Shown: positions 17,933-27,650, counted from the first letter of the stretch. The stretch: DNA of 64,000 bases from CAZROT01 sp964601895 (GCA_964601895.1 CAZROT010000002.1:186001-250000); one strand, 5' to 3'. Notes: generated by a model not told the origin, from the sequence alone. Made by a program: numbers and translations.

Positions 17933-18676
17933 ATGACAACAATGTGGAAATGGTTACATCAATTTGCCAGACCGGAAAAAGTGTATGATTTATGTGGACG
18001 TTTTATCCCATGGTCAGGTAGCGCAGCGCTTGTCTGCCTGATTACGGGTTGGACATGGGGCTTTGGTTTTGCACCGCAGGACTATCAGCAGGGTGATAGT
18101 GTACGCATCATGTATCTGCATGTTCCTGCCGCCATCTGGTCAATGGGTATCTATGTTTCCATGGCCATTGCCGCTTTCGTGGGTCTGGTCTGGCAGATGA
18201 AATTATCTGACACCCTGGTGGCTGCCATGGCGCCTACAGGTGCAGTATTCACTTTTATTGCCCTGGTGACCGGATCAACATGGGGAAAACCCATGTGGGG
18301 AACCTGGTGGATATGGGATGCCCGCCTGACTTCTGAACTGATTTTGCTCTTCCTTTATATTGGTGTTATTGCGCTGTATAACGCTTTTGACAGTCGCAAA
18401 ATGGCAGGGAGGGCAGCAGGAATTTTAGTACTGGTCGGCGTGGTTAATATTCCGATTATTCATTATTCAGTTACCTGGTGGAATACTCTGCATCAGGGTT
18501 CAACCAATATGCAGGAGACTATAGATCCTGTGATGCGTTCGCCACTGCGTTGGGCTATTTTCGGTTATTTGTTCTGCTTTATTACCCTGACACTGATGCG
18601 CCTGCGTAACCTTATTCTGGCTCAGGAACATCTGCGTCCCTGGGTTGGTGCACTCGGCATAAAGGAGCGTTCTTAA
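17933..18676 (+). CDS. ccmC: CcmC, heme lyase for CcmE
   Basis: Inner-membrane protein that transfers heme to the His of CcmE. The 247-residue sequence has six hydrophobic segments and the tryptophan-rich periplasmic signature WGKPMWGTWWIWDARLTSE, with conserved external histidines in YLHVPAAIWSMG and HYSVTWWNTLHQGS. The frame starts at 17933 (MTTMWKW); the ATG at 17942 giving MWKWLHQ matches the E. coli start equally well. It follows ccmB after 70 bases. Confidence 0.95.
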   Translation: MTTMWKWLHQFARPEKVYDLCGRFIPWSGSAALVCLITGWTWGFGFAPQDYQQGDSVRIMYLHVPAAIWSMGIYVSMAIAAFVGLVWQMKLSDTLVAAMAPTGAVFTFIALVTGSTWGKPMWGTWWIWDARLTSELILLFLYIGVIALYNAFDSRKMAGRAAGILVLVGVVNIPIIHYSVTWWNTLHQGSTNMQETIDPVMRSPLRWAIFGYLFCFITLTLMRLRNLILAQEHLRPWVGALGIKERS

Positions 18677-18934
18677 ATGAATACCGCATTCAGCTCCTTT
18701 GCCGCATTTTTTGCGATGGGTGGTTATGCCTTTTATGTCTGGCTGGCTGTTATCGTTACCTTTTCATCGTTACTCAGCTTATGGCTCTACACTCTGTGGC
18801 AACACCGGCAATTACTGGCTGATGTACAGCGCAGAAAAAAGCGCACTATCAGGATGCAGCAGTCACGAAAAATGGCGGTAACAGCGGCAGACTCTCTGGT
18901 CTCTTCCATTCATCAGCGAGAAAAACAACCGTGA
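18677..18934 (+). CDS. ccmD: CcmD, small heme exporter subunit
   Basis: Small single-span membrane protein that stabilises CcmABC and helps release holo-CcmE. The 85-residue protein has the typical FFAMGGYAFYVWLAV segment, one hydrophobic helix and a basic cytoplasmic tail (RRKKRTIRMQQSRK). It is slightly longer than E. coli CcmD (69). It directly abuts the ccmC stop and overlaps ccmE by four bases, supporting translational coupling. Confidence 0.92.
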   Translation: MNTAFSSFAAFFAMGGYAFYVWLAVIVTFSSLLSLWLYTLWQHRQLLADVQRRKKRTIRMQQSRKMAVTAADSLVSSIHQREKQP

Positions 18935-19425
18935 ATGTGCGTCGGAAAAATCGTCTTTATTCTGTACTTGTGGTGCTTGGCGGTATCACCGTGACCACTG
19001 TGCTCATACTGTATGCCTTGCGTGCAAATATTGATCTTTTTTATACACCCGGTGAAATCCTGCAGGGAAAGGGTGAAAAGCAGGAGAAGCCACAGCCAGG
19101 TCAGAGACTCCGCATTGGCGGGCTGGTGCTGCCGGGATCCGTAAAGCGTGATGCGCACAGCCTGAAGATCACCTTTCAGCTGTATGATGCAAAAGGCGTG
19201 GTTTCCATTGTCTATGAGGGCATACTGCCCGATTTGTTTCGTGAAGGTCAGGGAATCGTTGCGCAGGGTATTCTTGCACAGGATAACACCATTCATGCCA
19301 GAGAAGTGCTGGCCAAGCACGACGAAAAGTATATGCCACCGGAGATAGCAGCAGCGGTGAGCGGTAATGATGCAGCACCCCCTGTCGTTACCTATAGTCG
19401 TGGGCAGGAAGACGTTACATTATGA
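18931..19425 (+). CDS. ccmE: CcmE, periplasmic heme chaperone
   Basis: Membrane-anchored periplasmic protein that carries heme covalently on a histidine and delivers it to CcmF. The 164-residue protein has an N-terminal anchor (about residues 9-30), the NIDLFYTPGEI segment and the heme-binding motif EVLAKHDEKYMPPE with His130, the same position as in E. coli. Its stop overlaps the ccmF start by four bases. Confidence 0.96.
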   Translation: MNVRRKNRLYSVLVVLGGITVTTVLILYALRANIDLFYTPGEILQGKGEKQEKPQPGQRLRIGGLVLPGSVKRDAHSLKITFQLYDAKGVVSIVYEGILPDLFREGQGIVAQGILAQDNTIHAREVLAKHDEKYMPPEIAAAVSGNDAAPPVVTYSRGQEDVTL

Positions 19426-21386
19426 TACCTGAACTGGGGAATTTTCTGTTATGTCTGGCGCTGGCGCTATCGTTACTGCTCAGCTTTTATCCCCTCTGGG
19501 GTGCAGTGCGTCACTATCTTCCCATGATGCGGTTAGCAAGACCACTGACCTGTGGCCTGTTTGCTGCCATGTGCCTGTCATTTTTATGTCTGGTTCACGC
19601 ATTTATCGTGAATGATTTCACTGTCTCTTATGTCGCCCAAAATTCCAATACCCAGCTACCTGTCTGGTATCGTATCGCCGCGACCTGGGGATCCCATGAA
19701 GGATCGCTCCTGCTCTGGGTATTATTGTTGAGTGGCTGGTCAATAGCGGTTGCATTATACAGCCATCAGATACCCGAAGATGCTGTTGCGCGTGTACTCG
19801 CTGTGCTGGGTATGATTACCGGTGGTTTTTTACTGTTTATTATTCTGACCTCTAACCCTTTTACCCGTAGCTTACCCAACTTCCCGGTTGACGGTAACGA
19901 TCTCAATCCGTTATTGCAGGATGTGGGTCTTATCTTTCATCCTCCACTGCTTTATATGGGCTATGTGGGATTTTCAGTCGCTTTTGCTTTTGCCATTGCC
20001 TCATTGATGATAGGGCGTCTCGATACTGCCTGGGCACGCTGGTCACGTCCATGGACACAGGCAGCATGGATTTTTCTCACTCTCGGGATAGTACTGGGTT
20101 CAGCATGGGCATATTACGAGTTGGGTTGGGGTGGCTGGTGGTTCTGGGATCCGGTAGAAAATGCATCGCTGATGCCATGGCTGGCGGGTACCGCATTGAT
20201 CCATTCGCTGGCCGTGACTGAAAAGCGTGGAACATTTAAAGCCTGGACTGTGCTGTTGGCCATTCTGGTTTTTTCTTTGTGTCTGCTGGGTACTTTTCTG
20301 GTGCGTTCCGGAGTCCTTATCTCTGTACATGCCTTTGCTGCTGACCCCGCACGCGGCATATTTATTCTTGCTTATCTGGTCGTCGTTATCGGCGGCTCAT
20401 TGTTGTTATACGCTCTGAAAGCCGGGCAGGTGAAAAGCCTGACACAACATACTCTGTTTTCACGGGAAACTTTTCTGCTCAGTAATAATCTGATGCTGAT
20501 GACGGCGATGCTGGTGGTATTGCTGGGAACGTTGTTACCTCTGGTACATAAGCAATCAGGTCTGGGGAGTATTTCCATTGGTGCACCTTTCTTCAATACC
20601 CTGTTCACCTGGCTGATGATACCTCTGGCGCTATTACTGGGTATTGGGCCTCTGGTGCAATGGCGCAGGGATAAACCGCAAAAGTTATGGAAACGCCTGA
20701 TACTGGCCTCTGTTATCACTGTGGCACTTGCCATTCTGTTACCGTGGTTACTACAGGATAGTATTGTTGCGCTGACAGTCACAGGACTTGTCATGGCACT
20801 TTGGGTCATTATTCTGACACTGATGGAACTGCATGAGCGCGCCACTCACCGCCATCATTTCTGGCGGGGACTGATGCACCTTTCTCGCAGTCATTGGGGA
20901 ATGGTGCTGGGACATGTGGGCGTTTCAGTCACGGTAATTGGCATTGCGTTCAGTCAGAATTACAGTGTGGAACGGGACTTGCGCATGCAGCCCGGAGACA
21001 GCGTGGATATTCACAGCTATCACTTTGTGTTTCGTCATGTTCATGACATTAAAGGGCCAAACTACAGTGGTCATGTGGGCATTATTGATGTCACGCGTAA
21101 CGGGCAGCCTGAAACGGCATTGTATGCTGAAAAACGTTACTATACTATCGCCCGCCAGGTAATGACAGAAGCAGGTATTGATGCAGGCCTGACGCGTGAT
21201 CTTTATGCCGCTTTGGGTGAAAAACTGGATAATGATGCCTGGGCTGTGCGTCTGTACTATAAACCGTTTGTACGCTGGATTTGGTCTGGCGGGGTATTGA
21301 TGGCATGCGGTGGTCTGTGTTGCCTGCTGGATCCACGTTATCGACTGCGTAAAAAGCAACAAGCTGTTGACAGGCAGGAAGCGTAA
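19422..21386 (+). CDS. ccmF: CcmF, cytochrome c heme lyase subunit
   Basis: Large polytopic inner-membrane protein that ligates heme to the CXXCH motif of apocytochrome c together with CcmH/CcmI. The 654-residue sequence has many hydrophobic segments and the WWD signature WGGWWFWDPVENASLMPW, plus conserved histidines in GSHEGSLLLW and LIFHPPLLYMGYVG. Length agrees with E. coli (647). The stop overlaps the ccmG start as TAATG. Confidence 0.96.
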   Translation: MIPELGNFLLCLALALSLLLSFYPLWGAVRHYLPMMRLARPLTCGLFAAMCLSFLCLVHAFIVNDFTVSYVAQNSNTQLPVWYRIAATWGSHEGSLLLWVLLLSGWSIAVALYSHQIPEDAVARVLAVLGMITGGFLLFIILTSNPFTRSLPNFPVDGNDLNPLLQDVGLIFHPPLLYMGYVGFSVAFAFAIASLMIGRLDTAWARWSRPWTQAAWIFLTLGIVLGSAWAYYELGWGGWWFWDPVENASLMPWLAGTALIHSLAVTEKRGTFKAWTVLLAILVFSLCLLGTFLVRSGVLISVHAFAADPARGIFILAYLVVVIGGSLLLYALKAGQVKSLTQHTLFSRETFLLSNNLMLMTAMLVVLLGTLLPLVHKQSGLGSISIGAPFFNTLFTWLMIPLALLLGIGPLVQWRRDKPQKLWKRLILASVITVALAILLPWLLQDSIVALTVTGLVMALWVIILTLMELHERATHRHHFWRGLMHLSRSHWGMVLGHVGVSVTVIGIAFSQNYSVERDLRMQPGDSVDIHSYHFVFRHVHDIKGPNYSGHVGIIDVTRNGQPETALYAEKRYYTIARQVMTEAGIDAGLTRDLYAALGEKLDNDAWAVRLYYKPFVRWIWSGGVLMACGGLCCLLDPRYRLRKKQQAVDRQEA

Positions 21387-21937
21387 TGCGCCTGAATTTA
21401 TTATTTATCCCTCTCGTGGCGTTCCTGTTACTGGCCGGTATTTTTTTGGTTCAATTAACGCTTAATACCAGAGGTTTTGAGCCCGGCAGGCTCGAATCTG
21501 CGCTGTCAGGAAAAAAAGTTCCCCAGTTTAAGCTGGAACATCTTGAAAAAGAAACTAAAATTTATGACAGCTCCCTATTTTATAATGGTACGCCTGTATT
21601 GCTCAATGTCTGGGCAACCTGGTGTCCAACCTGTCGCGCAGAGCATGAATATTTACATACGCTTGCTGCCGGGGGTATTCGAATTATTGGCCTGAATTAT
21701 AAAGATGATCGAATGAAAGCTGTGCAATGGCTTAATCGATTTGGCAACCCTTATGCACTCAGTCTGTACGATGGTGATGGCATGCTGGGGCTGGAACTGG
21801 GGGTTTATGGCGCACCGGAAACCTTTTTAATAGATGGGCAGGGAATCATTCGTTATCGCCATGCCGGTGAGCTCAATGAGCAGGTATGGCAGCAGCACAT
21901 CCTGCCACTTTACCAACACTATCAGGGTGACACATGA
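21386..21937 (+). CDS. ccmG: CcmG (DsbE), thioredoxin-like thiol:disulfide oxidoreductase
   Basis: Membrane-anchored periplasmic thioredoxin-like protein that keeps the heme-binding cysteines of apocytochromes reduced. The 183-residue protein has an N-terminal anchor (residues about 5-26), the active site WATWCPTCRAEH with Cys80/Cys83 at the same positions as E. coli, the GLNYKDD loop and the cis-Pro segment GVYGAPETFLID. It overlaps ccmF and ccmH. Confidence 0.95.
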   Translation: MRLNLLFIPLVAFLLLAGIFLVQLTLNTRGFEPGRLESALSGKKVPQFKLEHLEKETKIYDSSLFYNGTPVLLNVWATWCPTCRAEHEYLHTLAAGGIRIIGLNYKDDRMKAVQWLNRFGNPYALSLYDGDGMLGLELGVYGAPETFLIDGQGIIRYRHAGELNEQVWQQHILPLYQHYQGDT

Positions 21938-22470
21938 AATTAATCAGCCTGTTATCTGGCCTGCTCTTCAGCTGTAGCCTGTATGCCACTATTGATGTAA
22001 GGCCGTTTAGCTCTCTTGCGCAGGAGCAGCAATACCGTGAATTAACAGAGCAGTTACGCTGCCCGAAATGCCAGAACAATAATATTGCAGATTCCAATGC
22101 CATGATTGCAGCAGATATGCGCACTAAAGTGTATGAGTTATTGCAGCAGAATAAAACTAAACAGCAGGTTATTGATTACATGGTAGAACGCTATGGCTAT
22201 TTCGTCACCTACCAGCCGCCATTAACCGGAGTGGTAATTATGTTATGGATAGCCCCTGTATTGTTTTTGCTGGCTGGTATGGCTGTTATTGTACGCAGGA
22301 CACAGACCCGGACAGGCAGACGAAAATCGTTTTCACAACAGGAACAACAGCGCCTCGGTATGTTACTGGAGACAGACCTGTCAAAAACTCATGAAGCGCT
22401 GCACGCTGATGCGCGTATCATGGTGCAGAAAAACATGCCGGGCAATACGCCGGGGAAATTATCCTCATGA
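21934..22470 (+). CDS. ccmH: CcmH, redox subunit of cytochrome c heme lyase (short form)
   Basis: Periplasmic membrane-anchored protein with the LRCPKCQ redox motif (Cys43/Cys46) that handles apocytochrome thiols. It has a cleavable-looking signal sequence, the helical bundle after the CXXC and a transmembrane helix near residues 95-115. At 178 residues it corresponds only to the N-terminal half of E. coli CcmH (350); the TPR half is encoded separately by the next gene, as in many other gammaproteobacteria. Overlaps both neighbours by four bases. Confidence 0.93.
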   Translation: MKLISLLSGLLFSCSLYATIDVRPFSSLAQEQQYRELTEQLRCPKCQNNNIADSNAMIAADMRTKVYELLQQNKTKQQVIDYMVERYGYFVTYQPPLTGVVIMLWIAPVLFLLAGMAVIVRRTQTRTGRRKSFSQQEQQRLGMLLETDLSKTHEALHADARIMVQKNMPGNTPGKLSS

Positions 22471-23684
22471 CCTTCTGGCTGCCTGTTATCGTGCTACTGA
22501 TAGCGAGTGCTGCGCTTTTAGTCATACCGGTAATACAGGCTAATAACAGTGCGGGTATGAGTCGTGATGAGGCGAATGCTGTCTTTTATCAGCATCGCCT
22601 GAAAGAACTGATGCATGATGAAAGCCAGGGCGTCGTAGTCGCCGGTCAGGAAATGGTTCAGGAACTGCAGCAAAACCTGCTGGATGATGTTCCTGTCAGA
22701 CAGGATACATACGTTAAATCCATTAACCACTGGGCTCTGGTGCCTGGAATAGTGCTTTTAGTGTTGATATCCATGAGCTTATATATCAACACCGGTGCAA
22801 TAACCCAGGTTCAGGAATGGCAGCAGGTAATGGCACAAATGCCACAGCTGCGCGCACGGGTCGCCAGTCCACAAGCTGCTCCGCTGAACCGGGAAGAAAT
22901 TGCGCACTTTGGGCTGGGACTACGTACGTCACTGCAGTCTGATGAGAACAACATTCATGACTGGATGCTGTTAGGCCGCGTGGCCATGATATTAAATAAT
23001 GCCAGCGGGGCAGTTCAGGCTTTCGCCCATGCGTGGAAACTCGATCCCGATAACACTCAGGCAACGCTGGACTACGCGCAAGCGTTAATCCAGTCTGACG
23101 ATCTGCATAACAGACAACAGGCTGCTCAGCTGCTTAAAAAAATTATTTCTTTTGATAATAAAAATTTACGTGCTATCGGTTTACTGGCTTTCAACGCACT
23201 GGAGCAGAATAATAGTGAAGAAGCCATCCATTACTGGGCATCGATGTTGCCATTACTCCCTGCAAATGACGAGCGGGCAGTACTGATAAAGATGAGCATT
23301 GAACATGCCAGCAAGCAGGATAGTGCAGAGAAAGGAGTTCAGCTGAGCGTTGATGCTTCCCTGGCAGCGGATATAGCAGACAGGGTGCCACAGCAGGGCA
23401 TATTGATGATATCAGTAACCGATGGCGTCAATCCATTGCCTGTCGCGGTAAGGCAATTACCTTACAGCCAGTTTCCAGTTTCTGTTATACTCAATGATAC
23501 TCATGCCATGTTACCTGAGCGTCTGCTTTCTTCCCTGCATCAGGTAAAAGTCAAAATACGTCTGTCACCATCGGCAACAGCAAATGCCAGCCCGGGAGAA
23601 TGGTACGGTGAAAGCAGGGTGCAGGATTTAGTTGATAGCCGGCGTATTGCTGTGCAGGTAGACAGGCAGGTTCCACCCCGTTAG
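22467..23684 (+). CDS. ccmI: CcmI, TPR apocytochrome chaperone
   Basis: Presents apocytochrome c to CcmFH. The 405-residue protein has two N-terminal membrane spans (about residues 3-22 and 90-110), a conserved cytoplasmic segment (SRDEANAVFYQHRLKEL), TPR-like repeats from about 145 to 285 (DWMLLGRVAMIL, AVQAFAHAWKLDPDNTQATL) and a C-terminal beta-rich domain. In E. coli this is fused to CcmH; here it is free. It ends the ccm operon, 37 bases before mlaA, which may be cotranscribed. Confidence 0.92.
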   Translation: MTFWLPVIVLLIASAALLVIPVIQANNSAGMSRDEANAVFYQHRLKELMHDESQGVVVAGQEMVQELQQNLLDDVPVRQDTYVKSINHWALVPGIVLLVLISMSLYINTGAITQVQEWQQVMAQMPQLRARVASPQAAPLNREEIAHFGLGLRTSLQSDENNIHDWMLLGRVAMILNNASGAVQAFAHAWKLDPDNTQATLDYAQALIQSDDLHNRQQAAQLLKKIISFDNKNLRAIGLLAFNALEQNNSEEAIHYWASMLPLLPANDERAVLIKMSIEHASKQDSAEKGVQLSVDASLAADIADRVPQQGILMISVTDGVNPLPVAVRQLPYSQFPVSVILNDTHAMLPERLLSSLHQVKVKIRLSPSATANASPGEWYGESRVQDLVDSRRIAVQVDRQVPPR

Positions 23685-23721
23685 GATAGTCGTCTGATTT
23701 TTATGGAGAAGCGTATAGAGT

Positions 23722-24486
23722 ATGAAGTGTTGTCTGGTGGTATCAGTCATGACTATCCTGATATCCATGGGGTGTACTCATTCACCTAATCATAGAAAAG
23801 TAAAGCATACTGATCCATTTGAAACGTTTAACCGCAGGATGTTCTATTTTAATTATACTTTTTTCGATCCTTATCTTTTAAGACCTGTCGCGGTATTCTG
23901 GGATAATACCGTTCCTGCTCCTGCACGCCGTGGTTTAAGTAATGTTCTGAGTAATCTCGAAGAGCCTGCCAGTATGGTTAACAGTTTTCTGATGAATGAA
24001 CCTTACAAGGCGATGATTCATTTCAATCGTTTTTTTTTAAATAGCCTGTTGGGCTTCGCAGGCATAATGGATGTTGCCTCTATGGCTAACGTTAAACTGG
24101 CAAAAACGAAACCCCAGCGCTTTGGCAGTACGCTCGGTTACTATCATGTTGAGTATGGCCCTTATGTCGTCGTGCCAGCCTACGGCAGCTTTACCTTACG
24201 TGACGAGGGCGGGCAGTGGGCAGATGTCTGTTACCCTATGTTAAGCTACCTGACATTCTGGATGTCAGCAGGCAAATGGATGTTGCAGGGAATTGAAACG
24301 CGTGCACAACTGCTCAGTTCAGATGCTCTCCTGCATAGTTCATCAGATCCTTATCTGGTGATGCGTGATGCTTATTTTCAAAACCATGACTTCATGGCGA
24401 GCGGCGGGGTACTGAGAACTCACATTAATCCGAACGCACAATCCATTGAAGATAATTTAAACAGTATTGATGGCAGCCCTCCCTGA
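23722..24486 (+). CDS. mlaA: MlaA (VacJ), outer-membrane lipoprotein of the Mla pathway
   Basis: Outer-membrane lipoprotein that removes mislocalised phospholipids from the outer leaflet and hands them to MlaC. The 254-residue protein has a lipoprotein signal peptide ending ISMGC (lipobox, modified Cys18), and the family segments DPFETFNRRMFYFN, ARRGLSNVLSNLEEP and GPYVVVPAYGSFTLRD. It begins a stretch with the E. coli order mlaA-fadL-fadI-fadJ-sixA; yfdC and yfcZ, present in E. coli, are missing. Confidence 0.95.
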   Translation: MKCCLVVSVMTILISMGCTHSPNHRKVKHTDPFETFNRRMFYFNYTFFDPYLLRPVAVFWDNTVPAPARRGLSNVLSNLEEPASMVNSFLMNEPYKAMIHFNRFFLNSLLGFAGIMDVASMANVKLAKTKPQRFGSTLGYYHVEYGPYVVVPAYGSFTLRDEGGQWADVCYPMLSYLTFWMSAGKWMLQGIETRAQLLSSDALLHSSSDPYLVMRDAYFQNHDFMASGGVLRTHINPNAQSIEDNLNSIDGSPP

Positions 24487-24515
24487 TTTTTCCTGCTTTA
24501 AATTCTGCTGATTTT

Positions 24516-24556
24516 ATGCGAGTTTCTTAAAAAATCATCTATACAGGAACTCGCAT
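24516..24556. terminator. Hairpin between convergent mlaA and fadL
   Basis: ATGCGAGTTTC at 24516-24526 can pair with GGAACTCGCAT at 24546-24556 (eleven pairs, one G-T) around a 19-base A/T-rich loop. The location between two convergent genes fits a bidirectional terminator, though only three T or A flank the stem, so it is a weak intrinsic terminator by sequence. Confidence 0.5.
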
Positions 24557-24572
24557 TTGCTGGTGTGCCAGG

Positions 24573-25847
24573 TTAAAAGCTGTAATTAAAATTCACTGCA
24601 TACAGCATGGCAGTTCCTTTCGCACTAAATTCGTAAGCGGGTGCAGGTAGAGTGGCGGGTAATTTTTCTTTGATCTGGGTTTTTTTGCCATGCATAAAGG
24701 AAATACCTGCGTCCACCGAAGCGGCTTCGTTAAACGCAAAAGTTGCTCCTGCACTTAACCAGAAACGATCCTGATCAGGGATGGAAATTGAGCGATATTC
24801 AGCAGGAACCGGGGTGGCATCAAACGCAATACCGCTACGAAAGGTCCAGCTTTGATCATGGTAATAGGTGGTACCCAGAGCAACACGGTAAGCATTTTTA
24901 AAGCCTTCATGTTTTTCGAACAATACCTTATCGTTATTGCCGACTGCTTTCAGCTCTTTAAAGCGCTTCCAGGTGGTATAGGCCACACCATAATGCAGGG
25001 CCCATTGTGAGGCTACTTTGTTATAACCGGATATTTCCCAGATTTCCGGCAGATTAAGGGTAAGCGAACCTGGTATGGTCGCACCGCCGGTGCCTCCTAT
25101 GGCAGTGGGAAGCTCATTGCTGTAATCACCTTTAAAATTAATATCTACTTTTGAGCGGTAAGTCAGTGCATAGCGGTTATCATCGTTGATTTCATACAGA
25201 ACTCCTGCATTCCAGCCATAACCCCATTTATTACCTTTCAGGTTCGCAACGCTGGTAGTGGCAGGCATACCGTTCAACACCAGAAGTTCCCCCCCGGTAC
25301 GCTTAATTTTCGCCTGGGCATACACCGCATCAAATCCCAGACCAAAACTGATGTTGGGATTAAGCCGGTAAGCGGCACTCAGATTCAGATTACCGGTTTT
25401 CAGTTCAGTCTGACCAGCGATTGAACCTGCGGGGTAATCATCATTGAACTTTGTTGACAAGCCAAAGTTGGAAGTGATCGAAGTGCCCAGCGCCCAGTGT
25501 TCATTAAGTGGCATAATAAAGTGCAGGTTGGGTACCCATTCTGCAGGTGCAATGTTACTGGCATCGGTACTCGCGCCAGTCACAGGAGACGTACCTTTAA
25601 TATCCACATCAGGCTTAATATAAGTGATACCGACGGAAATTGAAGGTTTGTCAAACAGGGTCATTGCTGCAGGATTGCGACTTCCGACAGCTGCGTTATC
25701 TGCCACCGCCCCTTCTCCCGAAAAGGCACGGCCTAATCCGGTTGTTGAATATTCATTTAACTGAAATCCGGCGGCGAAAACACCAACAGAAGTCATGGCA
25801 ATTGCTGCTGAGGTCATTGATTGAATGTAAAAGTTTTTTCGATTCAT
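24573..25847 (-). CDS. fadL: FadL, long-chain fatty acid outer-membrane transporter
   Basis: Fourteen-stranded outer-membrane barrel with an N-terminal hatch that imports long-chain fatty acids. The 424-residue protein has a signal peptide ending near VGVFAAG, the hatch start FQLNEYSTTGLGRAFSGE with the conserved NPAAM motif, multiple amphipathic strands and a C-terminal Phe. Slightly shorter than E. coli FadL (446). It is divergent from fadI with a shared upstream region of about 490 bases. Confidence 0.95.
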   Translation of the reverse strand: MNRKNFYIQSMTSAAIAMTSVGVFAAGFQLNEYSTTGLGRAFSGEGAVADNAAVGSRNPAAMTLFDKPSISVGITYIKPDVDIKGTSPVTGASTDASNIAPAEWVPNLHFIMPLNEHWALGTSITSNFGLSTKFNDDYPAGSIAGQTELKTGNLNLSAAYRLNPNISFGLGFDAVYAQAKIKRTGGELLVLNGMPATTSVANLKGNKWGYGWNAGVLYEINDDNRYALTYRSKVDINFKGDYSNELPTAIGGTGGATIPGSLTLNLPEIWEISGYNKVASQWALHYGVAYTTWKRFKELKAVGNNDKVLFEKHEGFKNAYRVALGTTYYHDQSWTFRSGIAFDATPVPAEYRSISIPDQDRFWLSAGATFAFNEAASVDAGISFMHGKKTQIKEKLPATLPAPAYEFSAKGTAMLYAVNFNYSF

Positions 25848-26013
25848 GCCCCAAACCTCATTGTATGTTATTTAATAAACCGTTACATAATGTAACAATA
25901 ATGGTAACTAAACCAGGTAGCCGAAAGTAGAATGACCGTGCCTGTTTTCTGCCACTTGTTCAAGTTCAGGTAATTCTGCCTGCGCAACGAAGTAGAATTA
26001 TATGGCCAATTTT

Positions 26014-26030
26014 TAGTGGTCTTACAAGTG
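26014..26030. promoter_or_regulatory. Possible FadR-type operator in the fadL-fadI intergenic region
   Basis: In the 492-base gap between fadL and fadI, TAGTGGTCTTACAAGTG resembles the FadR operator core (TGGTCNGACCA), matching eight of ten fixed positions. FadR represses fad genes in the absence of long-chain acyl-CoA. The rest of the gap is AT-rich with no ORF, and has an AACAAAAAAAACC stretch. This is a by-eye match only. Confidence 0.35.
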
Positions 26031-26339
26031 TATTTTTACAATTTATTTACTTTTTATTGTAAAAATTCGATCAACTTAACAAAAAAAACCTATTACGGCA
26101 GGGATTTTCAGCATACCAGAATGGCATTCTGTGCCCTTACGCAGCAGAAAAGGGCAAAATGAATGTTTTCAGGTGGAAGATTGCTTTTTTGTTTTTTCCG
26201 CTGTTATATGTTTGCTAAATGTAATCATAACGTTAACATAGATGGAGAGGCGCCAGATTTGTTAATTTAACCCGATTACCGGTAAGTGCGCTTATGGTAA
26301 GTACTGAGGTAGGGTTATCGTTTCCCACAAGGAGTGTTT

Positions 26340-27650
26340 ATGAGTCATCCACTGAAGCTAATAACGCCTTTGGGCGAACGTGTTGCGATTATTAATGGAC
26401 TACGTACTCCTTTTGCCAGACAGGCAACCCGTTACCATGGAGTCCCCGCAGTGGATTTAGGAAAATTTGCTGTCAGTGAATTATTAATAAAAAGCGGTAT
26501 TGCTCCTTCGCGGGTTGATCAGCTGGTATTTGGCCAGGTAGTACAGATGCCTGAAGCACCGAATATTGCCCGCGAGATTGTCCTTGGAACAAATATGAGT
26601 GTTCATACCGACGCTTATACGGTTTCCCGGGCCTGTGCGACCAGTTTTCAGGCAGTGGCCAGTGTGGCAGAAAGTATCGTTGCTGGCTCTATTCGTATTG
26701 GTATTGCAGGTGGAGCCGATTCATCGTCAGTGCTGCCTGTGGGAGTGAGTAAAACGCTGGCCCGTACTCTGGTCGATATGAACAAAGCCAGGACACTGTC
26801 ACAACGTCTGAAACTATTGAGCCGCCTGAGATTGCGTGATCTGCTGCCCCAGGCCCCTGCAGTGGCAGAATATTCAACAGGTTTACGCATGGGAGATACT
26901 GCAGAGCAGATGGCAAAAAGCTGGAATATCAGCCGCAAAGATCAGGATGCTTTTGCCCATCGATCTCATGTGCTGGCAGCGCAAGCCTGGGAGCAGGGAC
27001 TGTTGCGTGAAGAGGTCATGACTGTCTGGGTTCCTCCTTATGAGGATGCCATTAGTGAAGATAATAATGTGCGTAAAAATTCCGTACCTGAAGATTATGC
27101 CAGGTTGAAACCTGCGTTTGATCCGAAGCACGGTAGCGTAACGGCAGCCAACAGTACACCATTAACTGATGGTGCTGCTGCCGTTCTGATGATGAATGAA
27201 TCCAGCGCTAAAGAATTGGGATTACAGCCTCTGGGTTATCTGCGTAGCTTTGCTTTTGCCGCTATAGACGTATGGCATGATATGTTACTGGGCCCTTCTT
27301 ATGCGACACCCCTGGCGTTGGATCGTGCTGGTATTACCCTGAAAGATTTGACACTCATTGACATGCATGAAGCTTTTGCTGCCCAAACGCTGGCAAATTT
27401 AAAAATGTTTGCCAGTGATACCTTCGCTGAGGAAAAATTGGGGCGTGATAAAGCGATTGGTGAGGTTGACATGGATAAATTTAATGTGCTGGGTGGTTCG
27501 ATTGCTTATGGTCATCCTTTTGCTGCTACCGGGACACGTATGATTACACAGACTTTACATGAACTCAGGCGCCGCGGAGGAGGCCTTGGTCTTACAACCG
27601 CTTGTGCAGCGGGTGGTCTGGGCGCTGCCATGATACTGGAGGTAGAATAA
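26340..27650 (+). CDS. fadI: FadI, 3-ketoacyl-CoA thiolase
   Basis: Beta subunit of the second (anaerobic-type) fatty acid oxidation complex; cleaves 3-ketoacyl-CoA to acetyl-CoA and shortened acyl-CoA. The protein has the acylated Cys in SRACATSFQAV, the His in DMHEAFAAQT, and the C-terminal GGSIAYGHPFAATG and CAAGGLGAAM motifs. AAGGAG seven bases upstream supports ATG 26340; the frame also opens with GTG at 26334. It overlaps fadJ as TAATG. It gives a 436-residue product, equal in length to E. coli FadI. Confidence 0.96.
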   Translation: MSHPLKLITPLGERVAIINGLRTPFARQATRYHGVPAVDLGKFAVSELLIKSGIAPSRVDQLVFGQVVQMPEAPNIAREIVLGTNMSVHTDAYTVSRACATSFQAVASVAESIVAGSIRIGIAGGADSSSVLPVGVSKTLARTLVDMNKARTLSQRLKLLSRLRLRDLLPQAPAVAEYSTGLRMGDTAEQMAKSWNISRKDQDAFAHRSHVLAAQAWEQGLLREEVMTVWVPPYEDAISEDNNVRKNSVPEDYARLKPAFDPKHGSVTAANSTPLTDGAAAVLMMNESSAKELGLQPLGYLRSFAFAAIDVWHDMLLGPSYATPLALDRAGITLKDLTLIDMHEAFAAQTLANLKMFASDTFAEEKLGRDKAIGEVDMDKFNVLGGSIAYGHPFAATGTRMITQTLHELRRRGGGLGLTTACAAGGLGAAMILEVE

